This document shows, piece after piece, positions 1 to 9,187 of a stretch of 64,000 nt of DNA. Numbering within the stretch: position 1 is the stretch's first letter; every line of letters begins with the position of its first letter. A program made the position numbers and the translations under genes. Under the pieces are notes generated by a model. The model ran no database searches, was not told the DNA's origin, and saw only the letters and a list, made by a program, of their open reading frames with translations. The stretch comes from Saccharothrix obliqua (GTDB lineage Bacteria; Actinomycetota; Actinomycetes; Mycobacteriales; Pseudonocardiaceae), in assembly GCF_019375475.1 (NCBI RefSeq), contig NZ_JAHXGQ010000019.1, forward strand, positions 1-64,000. The letters run 5' to 3'.

Positions 1-35
1 GGGGGGGGGGGGGCCCCCCCCCCCCGGGGGCCCAA
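1..35. other. G/C homopolymer block at window start
   Basis: The window opens with 13 G, then 12 C, 5 G and 3 C. Runs this long are unusual even in a high-GC genome and look like a contig-end or low-quality stretch. This is direct observation; the assembly interpretation is inference. Confidence 0.6.
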
Positions 36-37
36 GG

Positions 38-90
38 GGGTGGGGTGGGTGGGGGCGAACCAACAGCGTTCGCCCCCACCCACCCCACCC
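38..90. terminator. perfect 23-bp hairpin
   Basis: Positions 38-60 and 68-90 are perfect reverse complements, separated by a 7-base loop (61-67, caacagc). There is no T tract, as is common for actinobacterial terminators. It could end transcription of a gene lying before the window. Confidence 0.6.
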
Positions 91-250
91 TGTGATCCGA
101 CCCCGGCGGCGAACCACGCCGACCTTCCAGTCCGGCGAAGCCGGAACCACCGAGCGCGTCAACAGGTCCCGCGAGACGGAGTCCACTGCGGATAGAGCGG
201 TGGGTTACGTGTGGCCGCGTGCCGGTGACCGACACGAGAGGTGAACGCTC

Positions 251-1312
251 ATGAGCGACACAACCGGGTTCGACGACCACGCCGCGACGTGGCGGCCCGC
301 ATTGGACGTGGGGCACGTACTGGCCGCGATCCCGCACCTGATCGGCTTCTACCCCAAGGACTCCCTGGTGCTCGTTATCCTCGACGACCAGGACCTGATC
401 CTGGCAACGTACCGGGTCGACCTCCCGGAAAGTGGGCACCATCGCCGTGTCGTGGGCGAGTTGTACGGGAGGCTGACGCGGGACCGGGCGGCGCGAAAGC
501 TTTTCGTGGTGATCGTCGGAGACGACGAGACGTCCGTGCCGGGCGGGCTCCATGCGCCGCTCGTCCGGGAGATGACGGCCGGTGCCGCCCGTGTCGGGTT
601 CGGTATCCGCGCTGTCGGTGTCCCGGGGATCGCCTCGCAGGCCCGATGGTTCGAGTACGGAGAACACCGAGCCACCGGGCGGGTGCCCGACCCCGACGCG
701 TCTCCGCTGCACCTGGCGATGGTGCTCCAGGGCATGGTCACCCGCGCCGACCGTGAGGACCTGATCGACCTCGTGCGAGCCGACCCGCGGGAGGACCTCG
801 ACCGCCGTGCGCGCATGTACCACGACGCACTCGGGTCCGCGTTCGACGAAGACGCGGAGCCAGAGCGGCCGAAGGTGATGGAGCAGCGGTACCGGGCGAT
901 CCTCCATCAGGTGGAACGTGCCGCCACCAGGGTCGAGCCGTTGACCGATGCCGAGATCGTCGAGATGGGCGTCGCGCTGACCGACCACGAGGTACGGGAC
1001 TGGTGCCTGGAACTCGCGCTTGGCGAACACGCCGTCACCGCGGAGCGACTGTGGCTGGAACTCACCCGACGACTGCCCGATGCGGCCTGCGCGGAGGCGG
1101 CCTCTCTGGCAGCCATCTCCGCCTACGTACGTGGCGACGGCACACTCGCGCGGATCGCGATCGACCGCGCGCAAAGCACCCAACCCGACGCGGACCATCG
1201 CCTCACGAACCTGGTGGACGCTGCCATCACGGTCGGAATGGAACCGGCCCGGATGCGGCTGTTGTGCGAGAAGGCCCAACATCACCGCAGGCACTTCTCC
1301 GAACGCTCGTAG
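251..1312 (+). CDS. DUF4192 domain-containing protein
   Basis: The 353-residue product begins about 20 residues before a hallmark stretch (ALDVGHVLAAIPHLIGFYPK) that is typical of the actinobacterial DUF4192 family. The function of that family is not known. The length is normal for the family and the frame is intact to a TAG stop. The ATG at 251 has a GAGAGGTGAA ribosome-binding region upstream. No signal peptide or membrane segment is visible, so a cytoplasmic protein is expected. It stands alone, with no operon partner on its strand. Family assignment is confident; the role cannot be given. Confidence 0.85.
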   Translation: MSDTTGFDDHAATWRPALDVGHVLAAIPHLIGFYPKDSLVLVILDDQDLILATYRVDLPESGHHRRVVGELYGRLTRDRAARKLFVVIVGDDETSVPGGLHAPLVREMTAGAARVGFGIRAVGVPGIASQARWFEYGEHRATGRVPDPDASPLHLAMVLQGMVTRADREDLIDLVRADPREDLDRRARMYHDALGSAFDEDAEPERPKVMEQRYRAILHQVERAATRVEPLTDAEIVEMGVALTDHEVRDWCLELALGEHAVTAERLWLELTRRLPDAACAEAASLAAISAYVRGDGTLARIAIDRAQSTQPDADHRLTNLVDAAITVGMEPARMRLLCEKAQHHRRHFSERS

Positions 1313-1488
1313 TCAGGCTCGGTCAGCATAGGGAGGCGTCTCGTACGTGTGTGGTTCTGCCTGATGGAGTTGTGGAAGTCCACACAAGCGCCTCGCAGTC
1401 GACGGACGACACCGAGATCACGGAGCCTCCGCCGGTGCCGGCGACAGTGATCGTTCGAACAGAACCCAACACCTGCCCGGAACTCGGG

Positions 1489-1965
1489 TCACCCGGCGGG
1501 TTGCCCTCGGCCCTTGAGGTGGCACCGTGAGCAGGGGATGAGGGTGCCGGTTCCGTCGTCGACGTACCGCTCGTGCGGCGCTTCACCGTCGCAGCGTCCG
1601 CACCAGGCGGGCCAGTCCACACCGCCCCTTTCGATCCTGCGGGGCTTCCGCCGACCGTGGGGGTGAGGAGGTGATGTCGGCAGAGGCGGTGGTGCTGTCG
1701 GCGTGGTCGACATCGCGATGGCGTAGCGGTTGCGCCGCCGACCGCCGACCGGCTCGATCGTGATGTGGCCGTCGCGCGCGAGCCGTTTCAGCAGGCGTTG
1801 CACCGTGCGCTCGTTCAACCTCGTCTTCTGGGCCAAGTCGGCGATCGACGGCCACGCGTTGCGGCCGTCATCGTCGGCTGAATCAGCGATGGCCAACACG
1901 AGAAGCAGTTCCGTACCGGCCACCGGCGCCTTCTCCCACGCCCACGTCATGACACGAATACTCAT
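1489..1965 (-). CDS. helix-turn-helix protein with C-terminal CxxC pairs
   Basis: The 158-residue product from the ATG at 1965 starts MSIRVMTWAWEKAPVAGTE and contains a winged helix-turn-helix of the kind found in plasmid replication and MarR/replication-initiator-like proteins (SIADLAQKTRLNERTVQRLLKRL, roughly residues 37-59). The C terminus carries two CxxC pairs (WCGRC and PCSRC), which suggest a small zinc ribbon. A longer frame to 2112 exists, but the N-terminal extension is basic and low-complexity, so the internal ATG is preferred. It probably binds DNA; its target is unknown. Similar proteins are common in actinobacterial integrative elements. Confidence 0.7.
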   Translation of the reverse strand: MSIRVMTWAWEKAPVAGTELLLVLAIADSADDDGRNAWPSIADLAQKTRLNERTVQRLLKRLARDGHITIEPVGGRRRNRYAIAMSTTPTAPPPLPTSPPHPHGRRKPRRIERGGVDWPAWCGRCDGEAPHERYVDDGTGTLIPCSRCHLKGRGQPAG

Positions 1966-2187
1966 ACGGACCAGTCCCGGGCGTTGACCGAATGGCGAGA
2001 GGGTGTGTCGCACGAAGAGAACGGGCACAGTCCTGGCGCGCCGATGAATTGGGTGGCGCACATGAAGTGGTGTTCCCAATGTCGGCTGGGTTCCGGTTTT
2101 CGTCGACGTCACTCGTTACACACCTCCGTTTCCCGTTGGGCATCCTCACATCGATCGGAGGGGAAGTCAAAATTTTCGGTTGATGGA

Positions 2188-2211
2188 ACATCGACATCGA
2201 CATCGACATCG
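2188..2211. repeat. ACATCG tandem repeat, four copies
   Basis: Four uninterrupted copies of the hexamer ACATCG lie in non-coding sequence. On the minus strand it reads CGATGT. No gene uses it. Confidence 0.8.
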
Positions 2212-2369
2212 AGCCGAGTGGGACGCAGGTGTTTTCGGTCGGTGGAATTCGCTCGTGCCGAACACCGGTGCGGGCTCATGCCGGCCGCCGCCCACACGGG
2301 TTGTCCACACCCCCGGCGGGTTGCCACCCCCGGCAGATCGCCACCGGTGACGCAACTACGCCGGGGCAG

Positions 2370-2416
2370 GGGTGGTGTAGCTGTGCCGGGGCTGCCCCGG
2401 CACAGCTACACCACCC
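2370..2416. terminator. perfect 22-bp hairpin with 3-base loop
   Basis: Positions 2370-2391 and 2395-2416 are exact reverse complements around a CTG loop. No T tract follows on either side. It could be a bidirectional terminator, although no clear gene ends here. Confidence 0.55.
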
Positions 2417-3551
2417 GTTACGTCCTATTCCGTTCTATACCGTCCCCCTGCCGCGCCCGATTCCAGCCTGCTCACCCCGCACACCTGCGAAGTGATCGCG
2501 TCCCCAGCCCAGTTGTCCGTCAGCGCCGCTATGACTTGAAGCTGCTCGACCTGCCAGCAAGGGCGGGCCGTCCTTCCGAAGACCGGAGAGGGATCGGCGT
2601 GGCCCATTGAGCAGGCACCTTCAGCAGCGCGAACGCGCCTGTGCGAAGCCGGCGGATGCCGAAGACGGTGTCGCCCTTGGCGACTTCGGCCACCAAGGGC
2701 CGCTGGTGAGCTGGAGTCGTGGCCTCTGGATAGGAGGTGCGCAGCGTCGAGGACCCGCATTTCCCAGATAAGGCCGCTGAAGACGCTGCTGTCGTCCTGG
2801 GCGACAGCGGCCACCCAGGACCATGTTGAACGCTCGCTACCGGACCCGTTCCTCGGGCATCGCGCTCGGGGCGAGGTGAAGCCGTTCTAGCGCAGTTCCT
2901 TGCCGGGGTATTCCAGACCATTTGTGCGCGTGTGCCCGAATGCCGGACCATGCGCTCCGCGGTCGTAGGCCGCTGGGACTGCGTGTACGCTTTCCTCGCC
3001 AAAGCGCTCCTCAGCCAGCGCATTTGGGATCCGAAACGTCCCCGTGAAGCGTTGTGGCGACTAGATACTCCGCCGCCGGCCTTTCGCGGCAGTGGATCGG
3101 CGGAGAGCGCCCGGACTCGGTCCCGGGCATCGGCATGATCGCTGCTGCCATCCGGTCTCCCTCGGGCGGATGGGTCGGGATGCGGTGGGTTGCCACAGCC
3201 CCATAGATGCTCTTGTACCGCACATGATCGACGCTCCGTCCGGCTTTGACGGATGCCAGCTCGCACGGAACGTACTAGCCAGCGATTGATTCCATACTGT
3301 TCGGAATGGCGATAGATCGCAATCGGGCAATGCCGGATCCAACGATCGGACGGTCGTCGCATTCCACGCCTTCACGGCATTCCCCCAAGTCAGGCCGGTT
3401 TCGTAGGCGCGACGGCGATGTCGGCTGCCGCAAGGTGATACAGCGAGCAGTAAGCCCGGACGAGGGAACTTCCGTCGGAAGCGCCAACGGCCGAGAAGCT
3501 GGACCACAGGTCATGCCCCCGTGAGCCTCCCGGCCGCCGGCGTCGGATCGT

Positions 3552-3761
3552 CTACCGCTTGCGCAGTCGTTTGCCCGCTAAGTGGAGACCGAGACCGAGA
3601 AGCCCGGTGATCGCGTAAATCACCGGGCTTCCGTCGGTCAGAGCGGGACCCGTCAGGGTCACCACTTCCAGACCGACCGCCAGATGATCAATCGCCTGGA
3701 CTGCTCGTGCCCGGGACCACCATCGCGGTAGCCGATCCTGGGCATCCTGTTCCTGGTTCAA
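3552..3761 (-). CDS. possible small membrane protein
   Basis: A 69-residue frame starts with TTG at 3761. It has a hydrophobic C-terminal segment (SPVIYAITGLLGLGLHLAG) followed by a basic tail (KRLRKR), which is typical of a tail-anchored or single-span small membrane protein. There is no good ribosome-binding site, and no family is recognised. It may instead be the 3' remnant of a larger gene. Neighbouring sequence gives no context. Confidence 0.3.
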   Translation of the reverse strand: MNQEQDAQDRLPRWWSRARAVQAIDHLAVGLEVVTLTGPALTDGSPVIYAITGLLGLGLHLAGKRLRKR

Positions 3762-4199
3762 CGAGTGGTCGCCCTGCCCTCCTCGGCCGGAGTGGACCTT
3801 GAGGGGTCCTCCACCCCCGACCGGATCCGTGTCGGGGGTGACGCCGCGAGTAGCAGAAGACCAGCTCGAAACCTGGAGCCAGACACCGTGACCGGAGCCC
3901 TACCAACGAGCCACGCCGAAACTCGTTGACCCGCTGTCACCCGTCCAAGCCAATAATGGCCTCCCTTATCCATTCGTGAGCGATCAGGCACTACGGCGCC
4001 GCAGTTGTTGCCCGGTGCGGCGCGGTGAGGGGGTGACCGCGCCGCGATCGGCGGTGTCCATGGAATCGTTGTTCTTGTCGTCGCACCAGATGGCATCTGG
4101 TGACATATCAGCCGAACGAAGGACGCACGTAAGTGTGATCGTGACGATCACAGAGCCGCGTCTGGCACTGGATGCCCTGGTTACCGCAGTGAGACGACC
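3762..4199. other. stretch without a recognised gene
   Basis: Nothing supportable was found here. The minus-strand remnant of the next feature fades out in this stretch. Confidence 0.4.
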
Positions 4200-4409
4200 A
4201 CTCCCACGGCCGCCGCCGCAGCGGTGGCCCGCGCCACCAACGTCGCCGACGCTTCGGCGACCGCTCCGTCGCCACAGGACACCCTGCACCGCCGCTGCCA
4301 GTTCGGGTCCGAACGCCACCCCAACCGACACGTCGCCGCACCCCAGCAGCTCCACCGCCTCCGGCACACCGATTGCGGTCGCACCCCACCACCGCTCGCG
4401 CAGCGGCAC
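4200..4409 (-). pseudogene. remnant of a winged-helix/TPR-type regulator
   Basis: The minus frame from 4409 contains ELLGCGDVSVGVAFGPELAA, which matches the start of the broken gene at 24318-25235 (ELLGVWRHVSAGMAFGPELA). That segment resembles the winged-helix part following the NB-ARC domain of AfsR/SARP-like regulators. After about 35 residues the frame degenerates. It is therefore a 5' fragment of a paralogue. The nucleotide similarity continues upstream into non-coding sequence (see the paired repeat). Confidence 0.5.
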
Positions 4410-4680
4410 ACCCGGTCATGACTACCTGCCATGTCGCGAGGCTAGGACCAGCGGCGACGCCGCTTGTGCCAAAAATGGGTGCACGTGGAAGACCACCCGC
4501 CCGAGTGATCACCCTTGTCGCCCGGGAACCCCGACCAGCCCACCGAAGATCACCCACAGCAGACCTCGCCCGTCCACACCACTCCTCACAGCCGCCATGC
4601 GGGTGACGCAATCCCTTCCGTGCCTTCACCAGCCGCGACTACGTTGTGGCCGGGCCCGCACCGTGCGCCAGCGCTCACAT
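4200..4680. repeat. dispersed repeat, copy 1 (partner 25080-25590)
   Basis: By eye this stretch aligns over more than 400 bases with 25080-25590. Shared landmarks include catgtcgcgaggctagga near 4432 and 25335, ccccgaccagcccacc near 4531 and 25433, and gcgggtgacgc near 4599 and 25502. It covers the 5' end and upstream region of a minus-strand gene. Confidence 0.6.
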
Positions 4681-5837
4681 GTCGCGCGCTCCGGCCAGCC
4701 GATCTCCAGGGCCGTCCGGGTGATCAGCGACCGACGACGCGGCGGAACCCGACGTGACGTCGGCACCCGAAGCGGTGGCAGTGCGTGACAGGCCGCGCGA
4801 GGCCTCGGCCGAGTCTGACGCTACGGCGACCCTCCCGGACCGCCAGCGATCCCTATGGCCGCGCCCCGGACCCACAGGAGGCCGACAGAAGCGACCCCTC
4901 GGCTCTGGTGCCCTGTCACCGGCCCTGTGGCCGGGCAGCCTTGGGAACCGCGCCCGTGGTGAACGATTCGCCCTGGACGGTCGGTGCGCCCGTCCAGTGG
5001 CATGGGTCACGGTCTGCCGGGCCACCAGCCTGGTTCTGCCGGGCGGCGGCGTCGAGCCGATCCCAGTTCGGGGGCGTACACGATCAGCGCGACGACCTCG
5101 CGAATACCGTTGGGTAGTCCCGCGGCGTCGGGCTCACCGTGGGGTGTCGGTCTCGCGCTCGTCGAGCCCGACCATGGGGTCCTTCGTATCCGGCGGGTTA
5201 CCGCTCGCCCTCCGACGTCGCCGGACTCGCGTCGCCACCGGCGATCGTATGGCAGCTCAGCGGATGATCGCGGTCATCCACACGGCCCGTCGATCAGCGC
5301 CATCAGCTGTCGTGCCGCCACCTGCGAGACGTCGGTCCACCGGGCTGGGACCTGTCATCGGCGGCCGGTGAGTGGACGTCACCGATGGTCGGCACCGACG
5401 CGGCCGGTGCGGTCGAGGTCGTCGAGCCAGCCTGAGTCGTCCACCATGGTGCTCATGGGTCCACATCATCCCGGACCCACGCGGCCAGTCCGTCCGCTTT
5501 CGTTTACCCACAGAGGTGAAACCAGCGAACTATATCCAATGTGGACGATCTTCAGACCGCTCGCCGGCAGGGACGCCGGGCTTCGCGGTGCGCAGCGGTG
5601 ATCAGGTCGAGTTGGCGGCACGGTGGCGCGGTGAGGCCGTCCTCGGTGCCGGTACCGGCAGTCGGCGGGCGCGCCCGACGAGGCCAGCTGTGCCCAGGAG
5701 ACGGAGTCGGCGGATACAGGCCAGGCATGGTCACGATGCCGTCCGGGCCGAGGCCGCCCACGAAAGAGGAATCCCTGGCGCGGGGAACGGTACGCCGAGA
5801 CCGTAGCCCATCGACCTTCGCGACCCTGGTCTTCGGT
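4681..5837. other. stretch without a supported gene
   Basis: Only short frames with inconsistent codon use are present. It lies downstream of the lanthipeptide operon, whose last gene ends at 5838. Confidence 0.45.
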
Positions 5838-7991
5838 TCACGTAAGGGCATGTTCCAGGACGTCGGCAGCTTGGTGGGTAGCGGCATGCAGCCGCCTTCG
5901 AAGGTCTTCTGGGATCGTTCCTTGTCGTAGTCCGGCGGATGCAACGAGGTTCTTCAGCGTCGTCACATCGCGTGATGGCGGGGATTGCCTGCAGGCGTCG
6001 TCCTCGAGCACTTCGCGGGCCGCGTAGGCGTTGCCGGATCGGTGAGCGTCTTGTGCGGCTTCGGCGCGCAGGAGGTCGGCCTCGGGCCGATGGGTTGCCG
6101 CGGCGAGGTGTGCGGCTGCGAGGCTGATCCGGACGCGGAACATCGTCATGACCGGGTCGGCCGCTGCCGTGCGGGCGGTTTGGACGTTGGTGATCAGTGT
6201 GTTCGTCGTGGTCGGGTCGTGGTATCCGGCGGTGAGGTTCGTGTACGCGCGTAGGCAGGAGGCGATGGCGCGGTGCCACGGATGGGTGGTCGTGGCGGAG
6301 TCGATGAGGCGGAGCGCGTCATCGCGGTGTCCCGCGCGGGCGAGGGCGATGACGCGCGTCTGGCGTGCTTCATGCAGCAGCTCCGGCGTGTCGTCGTAGT
6401 GGGAGGCGTGGTCTGCTGCCTTCTTCCAGTCGCCCGCGGCGATGAGCGCGCGGGTTCCGTCTTCCCGCAGTGTTCGGCGTAGCCATGCCTTGACGGTGCC
6501 GTGGTCGCCGCCTGGGGCGATGAAGTCGGTGAACGGGATCTCCCGGCCCGCAATGCCAACGGCGGCGCCGGAGTCGACGGCGTGTTCGATCCGGACGAGA
6601 GCGTCGTAGGCGTGTTGGGGTTCGCCGGTGCGCTGGGCCAGTCGTGCGAGGTTCACCAGCGGTTGCAGGCCGGCGATGGCGGGGCGGCCGGACAGCGGCC
6701 ACGACTGGTGGAAGATCTCGAACTGTGTGACACACAGTTCTTCGGCCAGGCTGGGGATGTCGCAGTCGGCGGCGATGAGGGCGGCGAGGTTCCAGGCGGC
6801 GGCTGCGGCGTTGATGCGCTTGTCGACGTCGTCGTAGCGGGCGCTGTTGGTCGCGTGTTCTTCGACGAGTCCGACGCGTGCGGGCAGGTCGCCGCAGAAC
6901 TGGCGGCCTTGGTGGATCAGGGGAAAACGGATGATGGCCTGATCCAGGCTCGGCGTGGGTACCGGGGTTGCCGAGGCGGGGTGCGGGGTCGAGGACGATG
7001 GTGTGGTGGGGCCGAGGATCGCGTGGCGGGCGGAGTGGGCGAGGATCGCCTGGGTGCGGGCGGTGAGTCCGAGTCGGTTCCAGTGGAAGATCACGTGGTA
7101 GCTGAGGACGTCGCGAAGTCCGCGTGTGAGGCGTCCGGCACGGTTGGCGTCGGCCAGGTCGTGGCCGGTGTCGCGGAAAGCCGCTGCCCAGCCGGATTGC
7201 GGGGCCAGTGGTCCTCCTGCGGCGAACAGTGGTCCGTCGGGGGTGGTGTCGGCGAGGGCGAGGGTTCTCAGTGTCCTCGCCATGGCCGCGATTCTGTCGC
7301 TGTCGATGTCGGCGGGCAGGGGGCGTTCGGCGCTGACGCGGTCCCAGACGTCGCCGCGTTCGTACCATTCCAGTGCGGCGCCGTCGCGCATCAGCGTTCC
7401 GCACAGCAGGATGGACAGTTCCCTGCGTCCCAGCCCGGTTCCTCCTGCCGCCGCGAGTTCCAGAACGCCGCGGCTGTCCGCGGTGAACAGGTGGTGTCCG
7501 GCGTCGATGGCGTTCTGGCCGCCGAAGGCGGCGGTCTCGGCTTCGTACAGACCGGGCCACCAAGTGTCGATGTGGCCGGCTGCGGTGAGGTCGTCGAGCG
7601 TGGTCGCGAGTTCGCTGAGGGTGTCGTGCCCGTGGGCGGGAAGTATCCGGAGTCGCCAGCAGGGGTGTTTGCGCATGAACCACCACTGGGTGATCGCGCC
7701 GCTGTGTTCGGCGCGCGTCAGTGCTGGGAGCAGGTGGCTTGCCGCGGTGTGCTCGGCGCGGGTCCAGTCGTGGAAGCGGATGTAGACCTGGTGCCAGGAG
7801 TCGGCCCGGTGTGCGGAGAGGGTGTCGTGCCCGGCCTGCCGGTAGATGGTCGTCGCGGCCGTCAATTCCTCGGGGTCGAGGCCGGACATCTCTGCGGTGG
7901 TGTCGAGGTCGTCGCCGGCCAGGACGCGCCAGATGGCGGCTTCGACCGGGGAGGGTGTCCAGGTCAGTCGATGAGCAGGCATGCGTCCCAT
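5838..7991 (-). CDS. SpaB_C/thiopeptide-type lanthipeptide biosynthesis protein with C-terminal helical extension
   Basis: This is the last gene of the lanthipeptide operon. The start is ATG at 7991 (717 residues) or at 7982 (714), both overlapping the end of lanC. The N-terminal ~300 residues match the SpaB_C/thiopep_ocin family (WHQVYIRFHDWTRAEHTAAS, then a WWFMRKHPCWRLRI stretch). That domain performs the glutamate-elimination step in split LanB dehydratases. Stand-alone members are usually about 300 residues. Here some 400 further residues follow, rich in Ala/Leu helices with repeat-like spacing (LVNLARLAQRTGEPQHAYDA, then RVIALARAGHRDDALRLID), suggesting TPR-like repeats. The extension's role is unknown. 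The frame is intact throughout. Confidence 0.75.
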   Translation of the reverse strand: MGRMPAHRLTWTPSPVEAAIWRVLAGDDLDTTAEMSGLDPEELTAATTIYRQAGHDTLSAHRADSWHQVYIRFHDWTRAEHTAASHLLPALTRAEHSGAITQWWFMRKHPCWRLRILPAHGHDTLSELATTLDDLTAAGHIDTWWPGLYEAETAAFGGQNAIDAGHHLFTADSRGVLELAAAGGTGLGRRELSILLCGTLMRDGAALEWYERGDVWDRVSAERPLPADIDSDRIAAMARTLRTLALADTTPDGPLFAAGGPLAPQSGWAAAFRDTGHDLADANRAGRLTRGLRDVLSYHVIFHWNRLGLTARTQAILAHSARHAILGPTTPSSSTPHPASATPVPTPSLDQAIIRFPLIHQGRQFCGDLPARVGLVEEHATNSARYDDVDKRINAAAAAWNLAALIAADCDIPSLAEELCVTQFEIFHQSWPLSGRPAIAGLQPLVNLARLAQRTGEPQHAYDALVRIEHAVDSGAAVGIAGREIPFTDFIAPGGDHGTVKAWLRRTLREDGTRALIAAGDWKKAADHASHYDDTPELLHEARQTRVIALARAGHRDDALRLIDSATTTHPWHRAIASCLRAYTNLTAGYHDPTTTNTLITNVQTARTAAADPVMTMFRVRISLAAAHLAAATHRPEADLLRAEAAQDAHRSGNAYAAREVLEDDACRQSPPSRDVTTLKNLVASAGLRQGTIPEDLRRRLHAATHQAADVLEHALT

Positions 7992-9187
7992 CCGGAGGTC
8001 GGAGCGGTGTCGGTGGCGGCGGTGTGCAGCGCCAGGGCGGTTCCGGCGGTCCCGTTGAGCAGGCCGGGACCGTGGGCATGGGGTCGGGCTGCGGCGGCGA
8101 GCAATGCGCCGGCCACGCACGGCACCTGTTCGCGCAGGGCGGGGGTGGCGGCGTCGGCGGCGGCGCGCCAGAGGGTTTGGAAGGTGCCCGCGAGGCCGTG
8201 GCAGAGCCCGGCGTCGGTGAGCCGCGCGAGCCGGGTGTCGTTGCTGAGGCACGCCAGCAACGCGCCCTCGTAGTGGTCTTGGAGTGCGTGGTCGCCGAGG
8301 GCGATGGCGGCCAGTTGTCCGGCGCGGGCAATACCGGGGGTGCCGTAGCACCAGCTGGGCCGGGTCGGCCCGGTCTGCTGGGTGCGCCCGGTTCGCAGTT
8401 CTGTGATGTCGACGTGTTCGGGCCACCATGGCTCGTCGCCATCAAGGCGCTGCCAGTGGTCCAGCCAGTGGCAGATGTCGGTGATCGCCTGGTGGTGGCC
8501 GTCGACGGTGATGCCACGGCGAGCCGCTTGGGCGAGCAGCGCCAGCGGTCCGGTGATGCCGTGTGCTGCGCCGAGGTTGGCGTGGCCGCGGTGTCCTGGC
8601 GGCGTTGTGCGGTGCGGGTCGTGGCCTACCCACCAGCCGGGCAGGGTTTCGTCGTCGACGGTCAGCGGCCGGGTGAGCGCGACCAGGTAGTTCAGGATCT
8701 GTTCCAGTGCGCTGCCGCCGGGATCGCGTCGCAGGAGCAGCGCGCCGAGTCCGGACAGGCCGGAGAAGATGTCGTATTCGGCGAACGTGGCCGGTCGCGC
8801 GGCGTCGATGCGGGCCAGGGCGGTGCGGACTCGGCGGTGGGCCAGTCGGGCGACCGGGGCGTCCAGGTCTGCCAGGCCGCTGCGGTAGCGGTCGCTGGTG
8901 CCGGCGGCGGCGTCCAGGACGAAGACCAGGGCCGGTGCGCCGAGGAACAGGGCGGCGGAGTCGTGGTCGCTGAGGGGTGTGGCGGCGGTGTGCAGGATGT
9001 GGGCGTGCGCGGTTCGCCAGTTGTCGAGTCCTGCCCTGGCTCGTTCGATGTGGGCCAGGGCGATTCCGGCGCTGCCGGTTGCGAGGTTCTGCGCGGCCCA
9101 GTCCTGTCCCGGTGTGCTCGGCGGCGGGGTGTGCAGGAGCCGCGCGTGGTGTTCGGCGGCGTGGGCGAGGCTGGCGGGGGTCGTCAT
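7964..9187 (-). CDS. lanC: lanthionine synthetase C family protein (LanC cyclase)
   Basis: The 407-residue LanC-like enzyme joins Cys thiols to dehydrated Ser/Thr of the precursor to form lanthionine rings. Zinc ligands are visible as Cys280 (SWCYGTPG) and Cys329-His330 (GLCHGLAG), and the conserved HGITGP motif lies near residue 209. The ATG at 9187 overlaps the LanB stop (ATGA), so the two are translationally coupled. A longer frame to 9514 exists, but its N-terminal part is a shadow of LanB. The length is normal for the family. It acts in the cytoplasm, probably together with the dehydratase proteins on either side. Confidence 0.92.
   Translation of the reverse strand: MTTPASLAHAAEHHARLLHTPPPSTPGQDWAAQNLATGSAGIALAHIERARAGLDNWRTAHAHILHTAATPLSDHDSAALFLGAPALVFVLDAAAGTSDRYRSGLADLDAPVARLAHRRVRTALARIDAARPATFAEYDIFSGLSGLGALLLRRDPGGSALEQILNYLVALTRPLTVDDETLPGWWVGHDPHRTTPPGHRGHANLGAAHGITGPLALLAQAARRGITVDGHHQAITDICHWLDHWQRLDGDEPWWPEHVDITELRTGRTQQTGPTRPSWCYGTPGIARAGQLAAIALGDHALQDHYEGALLACLSNDTRLARLTDAGLCHGLAGTFQTLWRAAADAATPALREQVPCVAGALLAAAARPHAHGPGLLNGTAGTALALHTAATDTAPTSGWDACLLID

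Larger units (their letters stand above)
1966..3551. other. long stretch without a supported gene
   Basis: Short open frames occur on both strands, but none shows a recognisable domain or a ribosome-binding site with consistent codon use. The stretch holds a four-copy ACATCG tandem repeat and a strong hairpin, listed separately. Confidence 0.5.

Noticed and set aside
38-90. Linear-replicon telomere
   Set aside because: A single hairpin is not enough; actinomycete telomeres carry several clustered palindromes, and none follow here.
6501-8273. 590-codon plus-strand open frame over the lanthipeptide genes
   Set aside because: Gly/Val-rich antisense of the SpaB_C and LanC genes, with no recognisable domain.
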